Assembly (NCBI GenBank): GCA_003513765.1
Contig: DONT01000009.1
Coordinates: forward strand, 52,182 to 116,181
DNA: 64,000 nt
From: Jeotgalicoccus sp.
GTDB taxonomy: Bacteria > Bacillota > Bacilli > Staphylococcales > Salinicoccaceae
Reading direction: 5' to 3'
Of this stretch, positions 17,354-26,092 are shown piece by piece (positions within the stretch are counted from its first letter, which is position 1; each line of letters starts with the position of its first letter). Position numbers and translations under genes: made by a program. The notes under the pieces are model-generated. The model had not been told where the DNA came from and ran no database searches. It was given only the letters and a program-made list of their open reading frames with translations.

Positions 17354-17392
17354 AATTAAAAAACACGATGATTATATTAATCACCATGTTTT
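17354..17392 (-). terminator. Terminator after the peptide-binding lipoprotein gene
   Basis: Minus-strand stem AAAACATGGTGATTA / TAATCATCGTGTTTT (15 bp with two wobbles, 3-nt loop), then a T-run. It separates the lipoprotein gene from the sirtuin operon. Confidence 0.75.
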
Positions 17393-17410
17393 AGACTTAA
17401 ATATATTTAA

Positions 17411-19222
17411 TTATTCTTCTGCAAGACCGACATTATATAATGCTGTTTCTTCATTAAATCCTATTTCAACGCCGTAGTTCACAACGTTATCTCCAACTGG
17501 GTAGACAGAAGAACGGTAGACTGTCGGTATTACAGCCACATCTTCCACCATAAGTTCCTGCCATTCTTTATAAATTTCAATCCGTTTATCGATATCAAGT
17601 GCTTCTTCTGACATTCCTCGTGTCAGAAGTTCAGTATTCTTATCAGACTCGTATCTAATGTAATTATATGGTGCATCTGCTCCGTACAGTGCTGTTGGAT
17701 CTACATCAGTTCCTACAGACCATCCTGCTAAAAATACATCAATACCGGGATCATCATTTTCAAGCATATCGTAGAATGTGTTGTATTCAATCAGTCTGCC
17801 GTTAAGTTTATCGATATCAAGTCCGATACTTTGCCACTGCTGAATATAATAGTTTGCCAGTGGTTCAGATGTATCCCCGCCTGACATTGCAGCAAAGTTG
17901 ATTTCGAGCGGTTCACCGTTAGGGTCTTCTCGCATACCGTCTCCATCGACATCTTCATATCCCGCTGCATCGAGAATATTATTTGCTTCATCGATATTAA
18001 ATTCTGGTGTTTCAATTTCATCATTGTGGAAATTTTTATGGTAAGGTGGAATAATTGTTGTTGCTTTCCAGCGCAGACCATTATAGAAACGCTCGCCGAC
18101 TGCATTATTATCAATTGCATGCCACATTGCACGGCGCAGTTCAACATCTCCCATTTTAGCTTCTTCCATATTAGAATCTACTGTGCCATTTTCCGCATCC
18201 CACGTACCGTATTTAAAGCCAATGTAATCATAAATAGGTTCAATCTGGGCTAACCATTCCACCCCTTCCATATCTGCTACATCAGGATACTGGTTTGTCG
18301 GAAAGTTCACTGCGACATCAACATCTTTAGATTCAAGAGCACTTGAAATTGAAGAAGGTGCCACAACTCTAATATTAATACCGTCGAGCTGAGGCTCTCC
18401 GCGCCAGTAATCTTCATATTTTGTTAAAGCAACAGATTCACCTGTTGTAATTTGCTCTACTTTATATGGTCCAATACCAATCGGGTTCTCTCTTGTCTGT
18501 GGTGCTGCTGCCATTTCACTGATTTCCAGTCCTTCATAATGATGTTCAGGGAATGCATAGAACCAAAAGCCTCCGGCAGTTAGAGACGGTGCAAGTTCTT
18601 TATATGTAAATACCGCAGTCTGCTCATCTATGACTTCAATACCTGAAATTTCATCTGCTTCACCTGCACGGTATTCATCGTAACCGACAATTGACGTAAA
18701 CCCGTCAGTAGTTCCGCGAACCCCTTCGTAATCTGGGTGACCAATAATTTCATATGATGCAATGTAATCTGTGATTTTCAGCGGTTCACCGTCATGCCAA
18801 GTCACACCATCCTGTACGGTAAATGTTACTGTTTTATCTTCTTCATTCATTTCGTAATGAATTGCCCCTTCATTCGTCGCCTGCTGATCCTCATCGAAAG
18901 TAAATACAGATTCATCGATATATTCAAGAACATCCGCTTCAGGCGCTAAAGTATAAAATGCCCAGTTAAACGTACCATCAAAAGGCGTGTCACTCGTGTA
19001 TCCAACATTCAGTGTACCTGTACCACTCGGTTCAGCCTCGTTTGATACTATCTGAGGGAAATCCTCGTAGCTGTAAATATTAGTATCATCCTGAGCAGTA
19101 TCCTCACCACTTTCCGTATCCGTTTCAGTCTCTGCAGGCTCCTCTTCACCATTACTGCAGGCAGCCATCACTAATAATAAACTCGATAAAGCCAGCCCCT
19201 TCATTAATTTAGAACGTTTCAT
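17411..19222 (-). CDS. Oligopeptide ABC transporter substrate-binding lipoprotein (OppA family)
   Basis: A 603-residue SBP_bac_5 lipoprotein. The signal peptide ends in a lipobox (LLLVMAAC), giving a lipidated Cys at about residue 21, followed by a long acidic linker. Family motifs: FTFDEDQQA, VTFTVQDGVTWHDGEPLKITDYIASY, NPIGIGPYKVEQ, VELRRAMWHAIDNNAV. It should bind peptides outside the membrane and pass them to an Opp/Dpp permease, but no permease or ATPase gene is beside it, so it is an orphan receptor. The ATG at 19222 is better spaced from AAAGGGG than the one at 19231. A promoter and a CodY-like box lie directly upstream. Confidence 0.9.
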   Translation of the reverse strand: MKRSKLMKGLALSSLLLVMAACSNGEEEPAETETDTESGEDTAQDDTNIYSYEDFPQIVSNEAEPSGTGTLNVGYTSDTPFDGTFNWAFYTLAPEADVLEYIDESVFTFDEDQQATNEGAIHYEMNEEDKTVTFTVQDGVTWHDGEPLKITDYIASYEIIGHPDYEGVRGTTDGFTSIVGYDEYRAGEADEISGIEVIDEQTAVFTYKELAPSLTAGGFWFYAFPEHHYEGLEISEMAAAPQTRENPIGIGPYKVEQITTGESVALTKYEDYWRGEPQLDGINIRVVAPSSISSALESKDVDVAVNFPTNQYPDVADMEGVEWLAQIEPIYDYIGFKYGTWDAENGTVDSNMEEAKMGDVELRRAMWHAIDNNAVGERFYNGLRWKATTIIPPYHKNFHNDEIETPEFNIDEANNILDAAGYEDVDGDGMREDPNGEPLEINFAAMSGGDTSEPLANYYIQQWQSIGLDIDKLNGRLIEYNTFYDMLENDDPGIDVFLAGWSVGTDVDPTALYGADAPYNYIRYESDKNTELLTRGMSEEALDIDKRIEIYKEWQELMVEDVAVIPTVYRSSVYPVGDNVVNYGVEIGFNEETALYNVGLAEE

Positions 19223-19242
19223 AAAACCCATCCCCTTTATAA

Positions 19243-19257
19243 AATTATCTGATAATT
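19243..19257 (-). promoter_or_regulatory. CodY-box-like palindrome
   Basis: AATTATCTGATAATT is a perfect palindrome matching the CodY consensus AATTTTCWGAAAATT at 13 of 15 positions, located between the -10 box and the start codon of the peptide-binding lipoprotein gene. CodY control of Opp genes is well established in Bacillota. Confidence 0.65.
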
Positions 19258-19260
19258 ATA

Positions 19261-19288
19261 ATTATATAATTAGATAAAATAATGTAAA
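19261..19288 (-). promoter_or_regulatory. Promoter of the peptide-binding lipoprotein gene
   Basis: On the minus strand -35 TTTACA (19283-19288), 16-nt spacer, -10 TATAAT (19261-19266). Confidence 0.65.
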
Positions 19289-19317
19289 GGCTTTCATTTA
19301 CGTTAAATGTAAATATA

Positions 19318-20055
19318 CTAATCTTTAAATAGTTCTGGTATCATTATAAACCCATCTTCATCTGTGCCGAACTTTCTCGGTGCAGCAAGTTTTTTATGAA
19401 TCATATACAGCCCTAAAGCACATAGCATGGCGTCCAGTTTATCTTCTAAATGTTTGTGAAATTTACGGGTTATAGTTGTTTCATCTACAAGCAGTTTTTC
19501 ACTGAAACCCTTAATAATATTCTGTTCTTCGAACATGGCAATCCGGTCAATCAGCAGCACCATCTGTCCGACTGTTTCTTCAAACGTCATCCCTTTTTTA
19601 CGTTTATATCTAACCGGAAAAATATCCGGGAACAAGCCGCTAACTATCCCCGTCGGGAATGTCTCAATTATAGTCGAGCCTTCTTCATACATACCGATGC
19701 TGATATTTGGAAGATGTTCAGTAATTAACTTGCTTAATACTTCTCCCCGGATACTTTTAAATGTTTTCGTTAGAAATGTTCTATTCGAGTTGAATGCAAA
19801 CAGACGGTGTCCGTTAATCCTTCCTCTTTGTAAATCACGTTCTGCCTGGCGCGAGCCCGTCTCATTATTTACAACGAGCGGCGCATCGATAGCGATATGC
19901 AGTTTTTCATCGCTGTAAGTTTTAATAATATTAACAATCTCTTCATCGCTGAACACTGCTGATTCAAGGATAAGCACTTCTCCGCTCTCATCCATAACAC
20001 AAATTCCGCTCTCGTTTTTATAAGTCCACGCCAGATCTATGCCGATAAATTTCAT
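19318..20055 (-). CDS. DUF429 family protein
   Basis: A 245-residue cytoplasmic protein with an RNase H-like N-terminus: KFIGIDLAW (residues 2-10) supplies the first acidic residue, IAIDAPLVV the second, and the segment GSRQAERDLQRGRINGHRLFAFN is characteristic of DUF429. The C-terminus has DKLDAMLCALGLYM, the last acidic site. The fold suggests a nuclease, but no function is established. The start at 20055 is supported by CAGGAG and begins with the conserved MKFIGIDLAW; an upstream in-frame start at 20082 adds unrelated residues. Divergent from the APH-like gene. Confidence 0.8.
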   Translation of the reverse strand: MKFIGIDLAWTYKNESGICVMDESGEVLILESAVFSDEEIVNIIKTYSDEKLHIAIDAPLVVNNETGSRQAERDLQRGRINGHRLFAFNSNRTFLTKTFKSIRGEVLSKLITEHLPNISIGMYEEGSTIIETFPTGIVSGLFPDIFPVRYKRKKGMTFEETVGQMVLLIDRIAMFEEQNIIKGFSEKLLVDETTITRKFHKHLEDKLDAMLCALGLYMIHKKLAAPRKFGTDEDGFIMIPELFKD

Positions 20056-20084
20056 TTGTAGCACTCCTGTTCTGCATATCATTA

Positions 20085-20111
20085 TTGATGATGCTCCCAG
20101 TATATTATAAT
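20085..20111 (+). promoter_or_regulatory. Possible promoter of the APH-like gene
   Basis: TTGATG (20085-20090), 15-nt spacer, TATAAT (20106-20111), 33 nt before the start codon. The spacer is short. Confidence 0.4.
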
Positions 20112-20144
20112 CAAAGTAAATTATTAATACAGGAGAGGATCAAA

Positions 20145-21062
20145 ATGTCTGAAATGCTAATTGATTCACTCACTTCAGAACTCCCGCTTAAAAATATTCA
20201 ATCTATTACTCCCTTCAATAAAGGGTGGTCCAATGATTATAAGTTTATCGTTGTGACTGAAGCTAAGAAGTATTTACTTAGAATGACTGATATTAAAAAT
20301 AAACAGACGTATTTGGAGCACGCAGATTTATTAAAGCAATCAGCGGAAAACAATGTCCCGACTCACAAGCTTACTGCACATGGTGAGTGTCTGAATGATA
20401 CTTATTATTTTTTGCTTCTGGACTGGATAGATGGAAACGACGCTCGGGATGTAATTAATAATTTCACTTTGTCAGAGCAGTATAACTTTGGTGTCGAATC
20501 CGGAGAGTTATTAGCTGCGATTCATAATTTTAAACCTGTCAGTAAAAGCACCGAATCATGGATTACAAGATATAACAGAAAAATTGATATGAAAATAAAA
20601 ATGTATAATGACTGCGCCTTAAAATATGATAGCGGTCATCTTTTAATGGACATCATCAATAATTACAGACATCTGATTAATAATAATAGAAATGTACAGC
20701 ATCACGGTGACTTTCATATCGGCAATATGCTGATTGACAGCAATAATAAACTTCATATTATTGATTTTGACCGTCATGATACCGGTGAGGCTTATGAGGA
20801 ATTCAACCGGATTACGTGGTGTACGAGTACCAGTCCCGCTTTTGCCAGCGGCAGAATCGATGGTTATTTCAAAAATGATGTACCCGATGAGTTCTGGAAA
20901 CTGCTCCAGCTGTATATCGCATCCAATATGCTGTCTTCACTGCCATGGGCAATCCATTTTGGTGATAAAGAAATTGACACAATGAGATGCTCCTATGCTG
21001 AAATTCTGAATTGGTATGATGATTTTAAACTGACAGTACCGAAATGGTATAAAAAATACTAG
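20145..21062 (+). CDS. Aminoglycoside phosphotransferase (APH)/choline kinase-like protein
   Basis: A 305-residue protein of the APH kinase superfamily. N-lobe: ITPFNKGWSNDYKFIV with the lysine in AKKYLLRMTD. Catalytic loop: QHHGDFHIGNMLID (about residues 186-199), the Brenner-type HGD(x)H(x)xN; metal-binding aspartate in HIIDFDRHDTGE. These residues are intact, so it should be an active small-molecule kinase. Substrate cannot be inferred; chromosomal members are often fructosamine, homoserine or choline kinase relatives rather than drug-resistance enzymes. The start at 20145 follows AGGAGAGG; 20 extra in-frame residues upstream lack a ribosome site. Confidence 0.82.
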   Translation: MSEMLIDSLTSELPLKNIQSITPFNKGWSNDYKFIVVTEAKKYLLRMTDIKNKQTYLEHADLLKQSAENNVPTHKLTAHGECLNDTYYFLLLDWIDGNDARDVINNFTLSEQYNFGVESGELLAAIHNFKPVSKSTESWITRYNRKIDMKIKMYNDCALKYDSGHLLMDIINNYRHLINNNRNVQHHGDFHIGNMLIDSNNKLHIIDFDRHDTGEAYEEFNRITWCTSTSPAFASGRIDGYFKNDVPDEFWKLLQLYIASNMLSSLPWAIHFGDKEIDTMRCSYAEILNWYDDFKLTVPKWYKKY

Positions 21063-21074
21063 AAACAAACCTGA

Positions 21075-21119
21075 AAAAGCACTGAAATCATTGCTGAATG
21101 ATTTCGGTGCTTTTATTTT
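21075..21119. terminator. Bidirectional terminator between the APH-like gene and the antiporter gene
   Basis: 18-bp inverted repeat AAAAGCACTGAAATCATT / AATGATTTCGGTGCTTTT with loop GCTG and flanking A/T tracts. Confidence 0.88.
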
Positions 21120-22644
21120 ACTCAGCCGCGGCTGGATATTTCTTTTTCATTCTGTTTTTTACAAACAGCAGTATCGCAACCAGTACAGCCGCAGTCGTAA
21201 TGATCCCGAGAATGGAGTTTTGTGTTAATCCCGTCATCAGGAATCCCATACCTGCTGACAGTGCAATAATAATTGCATACGGCAGCTGTGTACGGATATG
21301 TTCCATATGGTCTGCAGCTGATCCTGTGGAAGACATAATACTCGTATCGGATATTGGTGAACAGTGGTCGCCGAATACCCCGCCGCTGATAGCCGCTCCG
21401 ATGACAAGTGCCAGTTCCAAATCAAGTGCAATCCCCATCGGGATTGCAATCGGGATCATAATCGAGAATACTCCCCATGAGCTTCCGGATGCAAAGGCAA
21501 TCAGACCGCCCAGTATAAAGATAATTACCGGTACTAAGAACGTCGGCAGATAGCTTCCTGCATAATGTGCAATGACATCGCCAAGTCCCATTTCTGTCGC
21601 GACTGTTCCGATAGACCATGCCATGACTAAAATAACCGGTACAATCATGACCTGCATAATGCCGTCTACATATCCGTTCAGCAGTTCTTCAAGCGGCTGG
21701 CCATAGCGCAGTTTCGCATAGAGCATTCCGCCAACTGAACCGAGGAAGAATCCTGTCGTAATAGCAAATATAATATCTGCATTTAAAAATGCACCTGCAA
21801 GTCCATTTGCACCGATATCGCCGGTCCAGAATATAACTCCGAAAATCCCTGCAAACAGCAGTGCCAGCGGAATCAGGAAACTGAAAATATCCGCCTCAAC
21901 CGCATCTGCATCACCAGTATCGTTAATCATTAACTTATCGTGTTCTCCGTATAATTTACCGGTTTTTATCGCTCGCTGTTCCGCTTTGTACATCGGACCG
22001 ATATCAATTTTCATATTGATTACAAGCAGTACACCGACAATCGCGAAGATTCCATACAGGTGGAAGGGAATCATCTGAATGAACAGCGACCACGGATTTT
22101 CTGATAAACTCAGTGCTGCCAGCTGTGTCGCAATCAGCCCTGTAATAAATGGCGCATACACACTGATTGGCGACATCGAGGCCACCGGGCTCCCCATTGA
22201 ATCGACGATATATGCCAGTTTTACCCTTGATATTTTTAATTTATCCGTAATGGGTCTCGTCACAGTTCCAAGTATTAACACCGGTTCTGTATAAGAAAAC
22301 AAGAATGCGCTGCCCCAGACAAAGTTCTGCCCTTTCTGGCGCGTATTTACTTTCTTCGTCGCGAAATCGCCAAATGCCTGGCCTGCTCCTGTCGTACGGA
22401 GCACGTTAATGAATCCGCCTGTAAAGACAACCAGCAGTATCAGTGAGGCATTCCACGGATCCGCAATTGACGGCACCATAATTTCATTAACTGTATATGT
22501 AAAACCTGAAACCGGATTCCACTCATTCATTACTGTTGCACCAAACCAGACGCCTAAAAATAATGCGGCAACGGTCTGCTTAGTAAGAATTGCAATAATG
22601 ATTGCCAAAAGCGGAGGTAAAAGTGATAAAAAACCGTACTCCAT
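21118..22644 (-). CDS. Na+/H+ antiporter, NhaC family
   Basis: A 508-residue membrane protein with about 12 helices. It carries NhaC-family landmarks: PPLLAIIIAILTKQTVAALFLGVW near the N-terminus, FTGGFINVLRTTGAG, GSPVASMSPISVYAPF, and GGVFGDHCSPISDTSIMSSTGSAADH toward the C-terminus (the last is highly diagnostic). It exchanges Na+ for H+ across the cell membrane, although some members carry malate/lactate or other organic acids. The 5' leader contains two adjacent inverted repeats (22664-22710). Convergent with the APH-like gene. Confidence 0.88.
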   Translation of the reverse strand: MEYGFLSLLPPLLAIIIAILTKQTVAALFLGVWFGATVMNEWNPVSGFTYTVNEIMVPSIADPWNASLILLVVFTGGFINVLRTTGAGQAFGDFATKKVNTRQKGQNFVWGSAFLFSYTEPVLILGTVTRPITDKLKISRVKLAYIVDSMGSPVASMSPISVYAPFITGLIATQLAALSLSENPWSLFIQMIPFHLYGIFAIVGVLLVINMKIDIGPMYKAEQRAIKTGKLYGEHDKLMINDTGDADAVEADIFSFLIPLALLFAGIFGVIFWTGDIGANGLAGAFLNADIIFAITTGFFLGSVGGMLYAKLRYGQPLEELLNGYVDGIMQVMIVPVILVMAWSIGTVATEMGLGDVIAHYAGSYLPTFLVPVIIFILGGLIAFASGSSWGVFSIMIPIAIPMGIALDLELALVIGAAISGGVFGDHCSPISDTSIMSSTGSAADHMEHIRTQLPYAIIIALSAGMGFLMTGLTQNSILGIITTAAVLVAILLFVKNRMKKKYPAAAE

Positions 22645-22663
22645 ATGAACGCACCTTCCGTAT

Positions 22664-22710
22664 TTGTATTATTAACAACTTATTAATAATACAACAGTAG
22701 AGGACTGTTG
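22664..22710 (-). promoter_or_regulatory. Paired inverted repeats in the antiporter gene leader
   Basis: TTGTATTATTAA / TTAATAATACAA (12 bp, 7-nt loop) overlaps a second repeat CAACAGT / ACTGTTG (7 bp, 5-nt loop). They lie 20-66 nt before the start codon. This could be an operator or a structured leader; function unknown. Confidence 0.4.
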
Positions 22711-22718
22711 AAAACAGC

Positions 22719-22748
22719 AAAAGGGTAAGACTCATGTCCCACCCTTTT
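22719..22748 (-). terminator. Terminator of the phosphatase gene
   Basis: AAAAGGGT / ACCCTTTT with an inner GAC / GTC pair, 15 nt after the stop codon; flanking T-rich sequence on the minus strand. Confidence 0.6.
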
Positions 22749-22763
22749 ATATTAATTTAAATT

Positions 22764-24596
22764 TTAATCTTCACCGTTTTGAATTCCGAACTGGTCTACG
22801 AGTTCTACAGTTCTTTCTTCACCCAGCATAAAGTCACCGCTTAACTGATACATGCTGACGATCATTTCATCGTCTTCCACTTCGTAAATTGCGAAGTTCT
22901 GTGTAGATGAATCACGGTTGTTCGAGTGTGAATCATCAAATGCATCTGTGTCCTGCGGCTGCCCGCCAAAACCGAATAAGCTGTTGTAGTGATCCATGTT
23001 TTCCTGCGTCATCCAGTTAAGATCAGGTCTCACTTCGTGAAGGTGGTCAAGTCCTTTAGAGTATACATCGTCATACTCTTTAGTACCGCCTGTGTTCGGC
23101 AGCACGTAAACTGTTCCGTCCGGATCTTCTATATACTCAACACCATTATCTCCGACGAATGTTTCCACGTCTTCAACTTCAGCGTTTGAGAAGTTTTCCT
23201 CCGTCGGTACATGTGTTAATGAATGCGTTCTTGAAATAACATGGTCATGACCCTGCAGTGCAAGGTCGATATCAAGCTCATCGATTAATGCCGTCAGTTC
23301 TTCTCTTACTTTCTGTACATCTTCATCCTGCAACGAATGATATGATTTAGAATACAGCGGTTTGTGATAGTTTAAGACAATCCACTCAGCACCGTTTGCA
23401 CGTGCCTGTTCAACATCTTCACGAATCCACTCCATCTGTTCTTCTCCGATTGCTTTACCTTCCGGATTATCTTCAGATACTTTGTTGTCATTCGTATTTA
23501 ATGTCACGAAATGCACCCCGTTATAATCGAAAGAGTAATACGAGCCGCCGTCAATTTCATCGTTTGCTGCCGGCACGTTTACGTGCTCATTGAATTTCTC
23601 TGTCAGCGGATCATCGCCGTAGTTTAAAGCATACTCATCATGGTTGCCTGATGCCACTGCCATAGCAGACTGCATAAAGTAAGACTGTGACTGGCCGAAC
23701 AAGTCCACCCACTCATCTTCTACCTCAGCTGTTTCAACAACGTCACCTGTATGAAGTACGAAGTCTGCATCACCTGCAGTTTCAAGTGCATTCATTAACG
23801 TGTTCGCACCGAATGTTGCTTCATTCCGTACGTTTTCGTTCCAGAAAGCATTCTGTGTATCTGTGTAGTGAACGAATTTAAATGGATCTCCCACTTTTCC
23901 TGATGTTTTAAATGTTCCTGTTTCGCTGACTTTACCTGATTCACTGCCGACTTGGTAATAGTAATCCGTATTCGGCTCAAGGTCTGTCGCTTTTGCTTTA
24001 TATGAATACTCCGTCACATCAGTAAGTTCGATATGTCCGTAATCTCCGGACATCCAGTCGTCACCGTGTGCCTGCTGGTCAGTATAGTATCCATTGAGTA
24101 CAGGTTCACCATTTTCGTCTTCAACCGGCTCCCCTTCCGAGTTTTCTTTAACTTCAGCAAATATGTAATTTCCGTTTTCGTCACGTTCACCGTAACTTGA
24201 AGTGACTTCTGTCGCTTCCGCTTTAAATTCTAAAGCATCATCGAAGTTCCCTGATTTAGAAACCCATACTTTAGCATCTTCAAATAAATCAGTTGTATAC
24301 CAGTTAAAAGCCATTTCAGACGTTGTATCACCGTTAATAGTCGTAATAATACGGTTTGGCATATTATTTACCGGCACCTCTGCAACAGCAGGCTTGTCAT
24401 TTGACAATACTGGAGAAAACTCTTCTTCAGTTCCTGTTTCTTCTGCCGGTGCCACTGTACCTGCACTGTTTGGATTACCGCCGCCGGCACCTTCTGCGAC
24501 CGGACTGAACACCGCAGTCACTCCAAGTGCTGCTGCCAGAAAACCGGCTGACAGTTTTCTAACCATCGACCTGTTGTGTAAAAACTCTTCTTTCAT
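22764..24596 (-). CDS. Secreted purple-acid-phosphatase-type metallophosphoesterase
   Basis: A 610-residue exported protein. The N-terminus is a Sec signal (basic start, LSAGFLAAALGVTAVFSPVAEGA, cleavage near residue 37). Residues about 75-230 form a purple acid phosphatase N-terminal fibronectin-III-like domain (NRIITTINGDTTSEMAFNWYT; YSYKATDLEPNTDYYYQVG). The calcineurin-like catalytic domain follows: HYTDTQ, LHTGDVVE, ASGNHDEY, LNYHKPLYS, LQGHDHVISRTH, providing the metal ligands. The protein is rich in Asp/Glu. It probably releases phosphate from organic esters outside the cell. A direct repeat resembling a Pho box is upstream, supporting phosphate-starvation control. Confidence 0.88.
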   Translation of the reverse strand: MKEEFLHNRSMVRKLSAGFLAAALGVTAVFSPVAEGAGGGNPNSAGTVAPAEETGTEEEFSPVLSNDKPAVAEVPVNNMPNRIITTINGDTTSEMAFNWYTTDLFEDAKVWVSKSGNFDDALEFKAEATEVTSSYGERDENGNYIFAEVKENSEGEPVEDENGEPVLNGYYTDQQAHGDDWMSGDYGHIELTDVTEYSYKAKATDLEPNTDYYYQVGSESGKVSETGTFKTSGKVGDPFKFVHYTDTQNAFWNENVRNEATFGANTLMNALETAGDADFVLHTGDVVETAEVEDEWVDLFGQSQSYFMQSAMAVASGNHDEYALNYGDDPLTEKFNEHVNVPAANDEIDGGSYYSFDYNGVHFVTLNTNDNKVSEDNPEGKAIGEEQMEWIREDVEQARANGAEWIVLNYHKPLYSKSYHSLQDEDVQKVREELTALIDELDIDLALQGHDHVISRTHSLTHVPTEENFSNAEVEDVETFVGDNGVEYIEDPDGTVYVLPNTGGTKEYDDVYSKGLDHLHEVRPDLNWMTQENMDHYNSLFGFGGQPQDTDAFDDSHSNNRDSSTQNFAIYEVEDDEMIVSMYQLSGDFMLGEERTVELVDQFGIQNGED

Positions 24597-24658
24597 AAAT
24601 AAAACCCTCCATTAATTTGACTAACTTTCATGCTGCCTGTCAAATCTTACAGAACGAA

Positions 24659-24686
24659 TATTTAAATTCATTTAATATATTGTAAA
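24659..24686 (-). promoter_or_regulatory. Pho-box-like direct repeats upstream of the phosphatase gene
   Basis: Minus-strand hexamers TTTACA, TTAAAT and TAAATA spaced exactly 11 bp apart, the period of PhoP TTHACA-type boxes in Bacillota. Only the first is a perfect match. Confidence 0.35.
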
Positions 24687-24723
24687 GGTTCCTTAACATT
24701 TAAACTTGGTGTTTTCTCACAAA

Positions 24724-24752
24724 AATAAACCGGAGCAGTGAGCTCCGGTTTA
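24724..24752 (-). terminator. Terminator of the GPP34 gene
   Basis: TAAACCGGAGC / GCTCCGGTTTA, 11-bp stem, 5-nt loop, followed by TTTTT on the minus strand. Confidence 0.88.
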
Positions 24753-24759
24753 TGACAAT

Positions 24760-25437
24760 TTAATTATTATTCATAATAACTGTTGTCGTTAATACTGTTG
24801 TCGTCGCCATTAGAATAGCAGTTTCCATATCTTTAACCGTCTGGCTGACAGCTTTGCCGTATTCGTTGTTCTCGATTATCTCTATCAGCTTTTTCTCTGC
24901 TGATTCTTTTCTTTCTTTGTCGAACACTTCTTCAGTTAAATCGCATGTTTTAATTAAGCTCAGCAGCATCGCAATTTCAGCGTCCGCTTCTTCATTATTA
25001 AACACAACATCGTTAACATGCTTACGAATTTCCTGTTCGGGACGAGCATCAACCGTCGGATATACATTAGTATTGAAAAAGAAAAAATACGTCTTATCTT
25101 CTTCTTTTAAAATTCCTTTATCAACTAGCGATAAATACACCGGGTCATTAATCGCTTTAGTATTACCGGCAAAGTGATTAATCCAATGTTCAACTGTCCG
25201 TTCTTTATGGTCTTCTTTAATTTCATTAATCACAGTATTGAAATATGAAACCTCCGTTAATGTATCATCAGCAAGTACAACTTTGCCTTCTTTTAATTCT
25301 ATATGTCCTGTCATTGCAAGCTCTGATAATATGGAACCGGCCAAGCCGTAATTCAGCGATGGTGATGCTGACGATACAGCCGTGCCTTTATCGTCATCTG
25401 TACCAAGTAAAATTAATGCTTCAGCTATAGTAAACAT
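24760..25437 (-). CDS. GPP34 (GOLPH3/Vps74-like) family protein
   Basis: A 225-residue predicted cytoplasmic protein. The N-terminus, TIAEALILLGTDDDKGTAV...LNYGLAGSILSELAMTGHIEL (about residues 3-47), is the GPP34 hallmark: an acidic DDxKG turn followed by a small-residue-rich helix. Then come alternating helices with a conserved LVDKGILKEE. Eukaryotic GOLPH3/Vps74 binds phosphatidylinositol-4-phosphate; bacterial members, most common in actinobacteria, have no established role. The C-terminus ends in an unusual Thr/Ala/Val-rich stretch and NNN. It is monocistronic with its own terminator. Family recognition is by the N-terminal pattern; function unknown. Confidence 0.75.
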   Translation of the reverse strand: MFTIAEALILLGTDDDKGTAVSSASPSLNYGLAGSILSELAMTGHIELKEGKVVLADDTLTEVSYFNTVINEIKEDHKERTVEHWINHFAGNTKAINDPVYLSLVDKGILKEEDKTYFFFFNTNVYPTVDARPEQEIRKHVNDVVFNNEEADAEIAMLLSLIKTCDLTEEVFDKERKESAEKKLIEIIENNEYGKAVSQTVKDMETAILMATTTVLTTTVIMNNN

Positions 25438-25501
25438 TCGGACACCTCCAAGATTAATATATCAATACCATCAATGCCCGAAATTTAAACAATCCATTTA
25501 A

Positions 25502-26077
25502 TTACAGATTTCTAATGTAGCACATGCATTTATATTTTCTTTCAATTGAATCAAACTGCTCTATGTCATTGCCAGTATACTCTGCAAACATGTACAGCGG
25601 GTGAAGGGCTTTGTCGCCGGGCTGTACGCTGTGCGCCATATCCTCATCAGATAAGTAAAGATGGTAGTATTCATCAACTTTTCTATATGAATTCTTTTCA
25701 AACCAGTCCGCTGAATTACCTGCATCACGTGTCCATACTTCAAGAATTTCAAGGTTTTGTTTAATCGCTTCTTCAACGGCACGCTCCATGAGTGCTTTGC
25801 CGATACCCTGCCCCTGAAAGTCAGGATGTACAGCAAGATGCCAGATCATCCCACCCTTTTCTTCTTCTGAAACAACTTTTTCTTCTTCTGTGTCGTACTC
25901 AATGTCAATCAGACCGACTACCTGGTCATCTTTAACTGCAACCAGTTCAATAGTCGGATTTTCAAATTTCTCTTTCTCTCTGTGAACATCGTCATAATAG
26001 GCAGTATCTAAAAATGATAATACGCGGCATCTGACCCAGCCTTTTTCGTCTTTTGCTTCATAATTTCTAATTTCCAT
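25502..26077 (-). CDS. GNAT family N-acetyltransferase
   Basis: A 191-residue acyltransferase. The acetyl-CoA site is seen as WHLAVHPDFQGQGIGKALMERAV (motif A, Q/RxxGxG/A, near residues 84-106), preceded by strand VGLIDIEYD and followed by LEVWTRDAG and the ADWFEKNSYRKV motif B. It transfers an acetyl group from acetyl-CoA to an unknown amine. The last 40 residues extend beyond the core domain. It sits 15 nt after the YjjB-like exporter gene stop, so it may be part of that transcript. Confidence 0.85.
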   Translation of the reverse strand: MEIRNYEAKDEKGWVRCRVLSFLDTAYYDDVHREKEKFENPTIELVAVKDDQVVGLIDIEYDTEEEKVVSEEEKGGMIWHLAVHPDFQGQGIGKALMERAVEEAIKQNLEILEVWTRDAGNSADWFEKNSYRKVDEYYHLYLSDEDMAHSVQPGDKALHPLYMFAEYTGNDIEQFDSIERKYKCMCYIRNL

Positions 26078-26092
26078 AATAAGCTCCTTCAG

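Noticed and set aside
20145..21062. Acquired aminoglycoside resistance gene
   Set aside because: APH fold motifs are present but there are no mobile elements, and the sequence is not one I recognise as aac/aph resistance determinants; treated as a housekeeping-type kinase.
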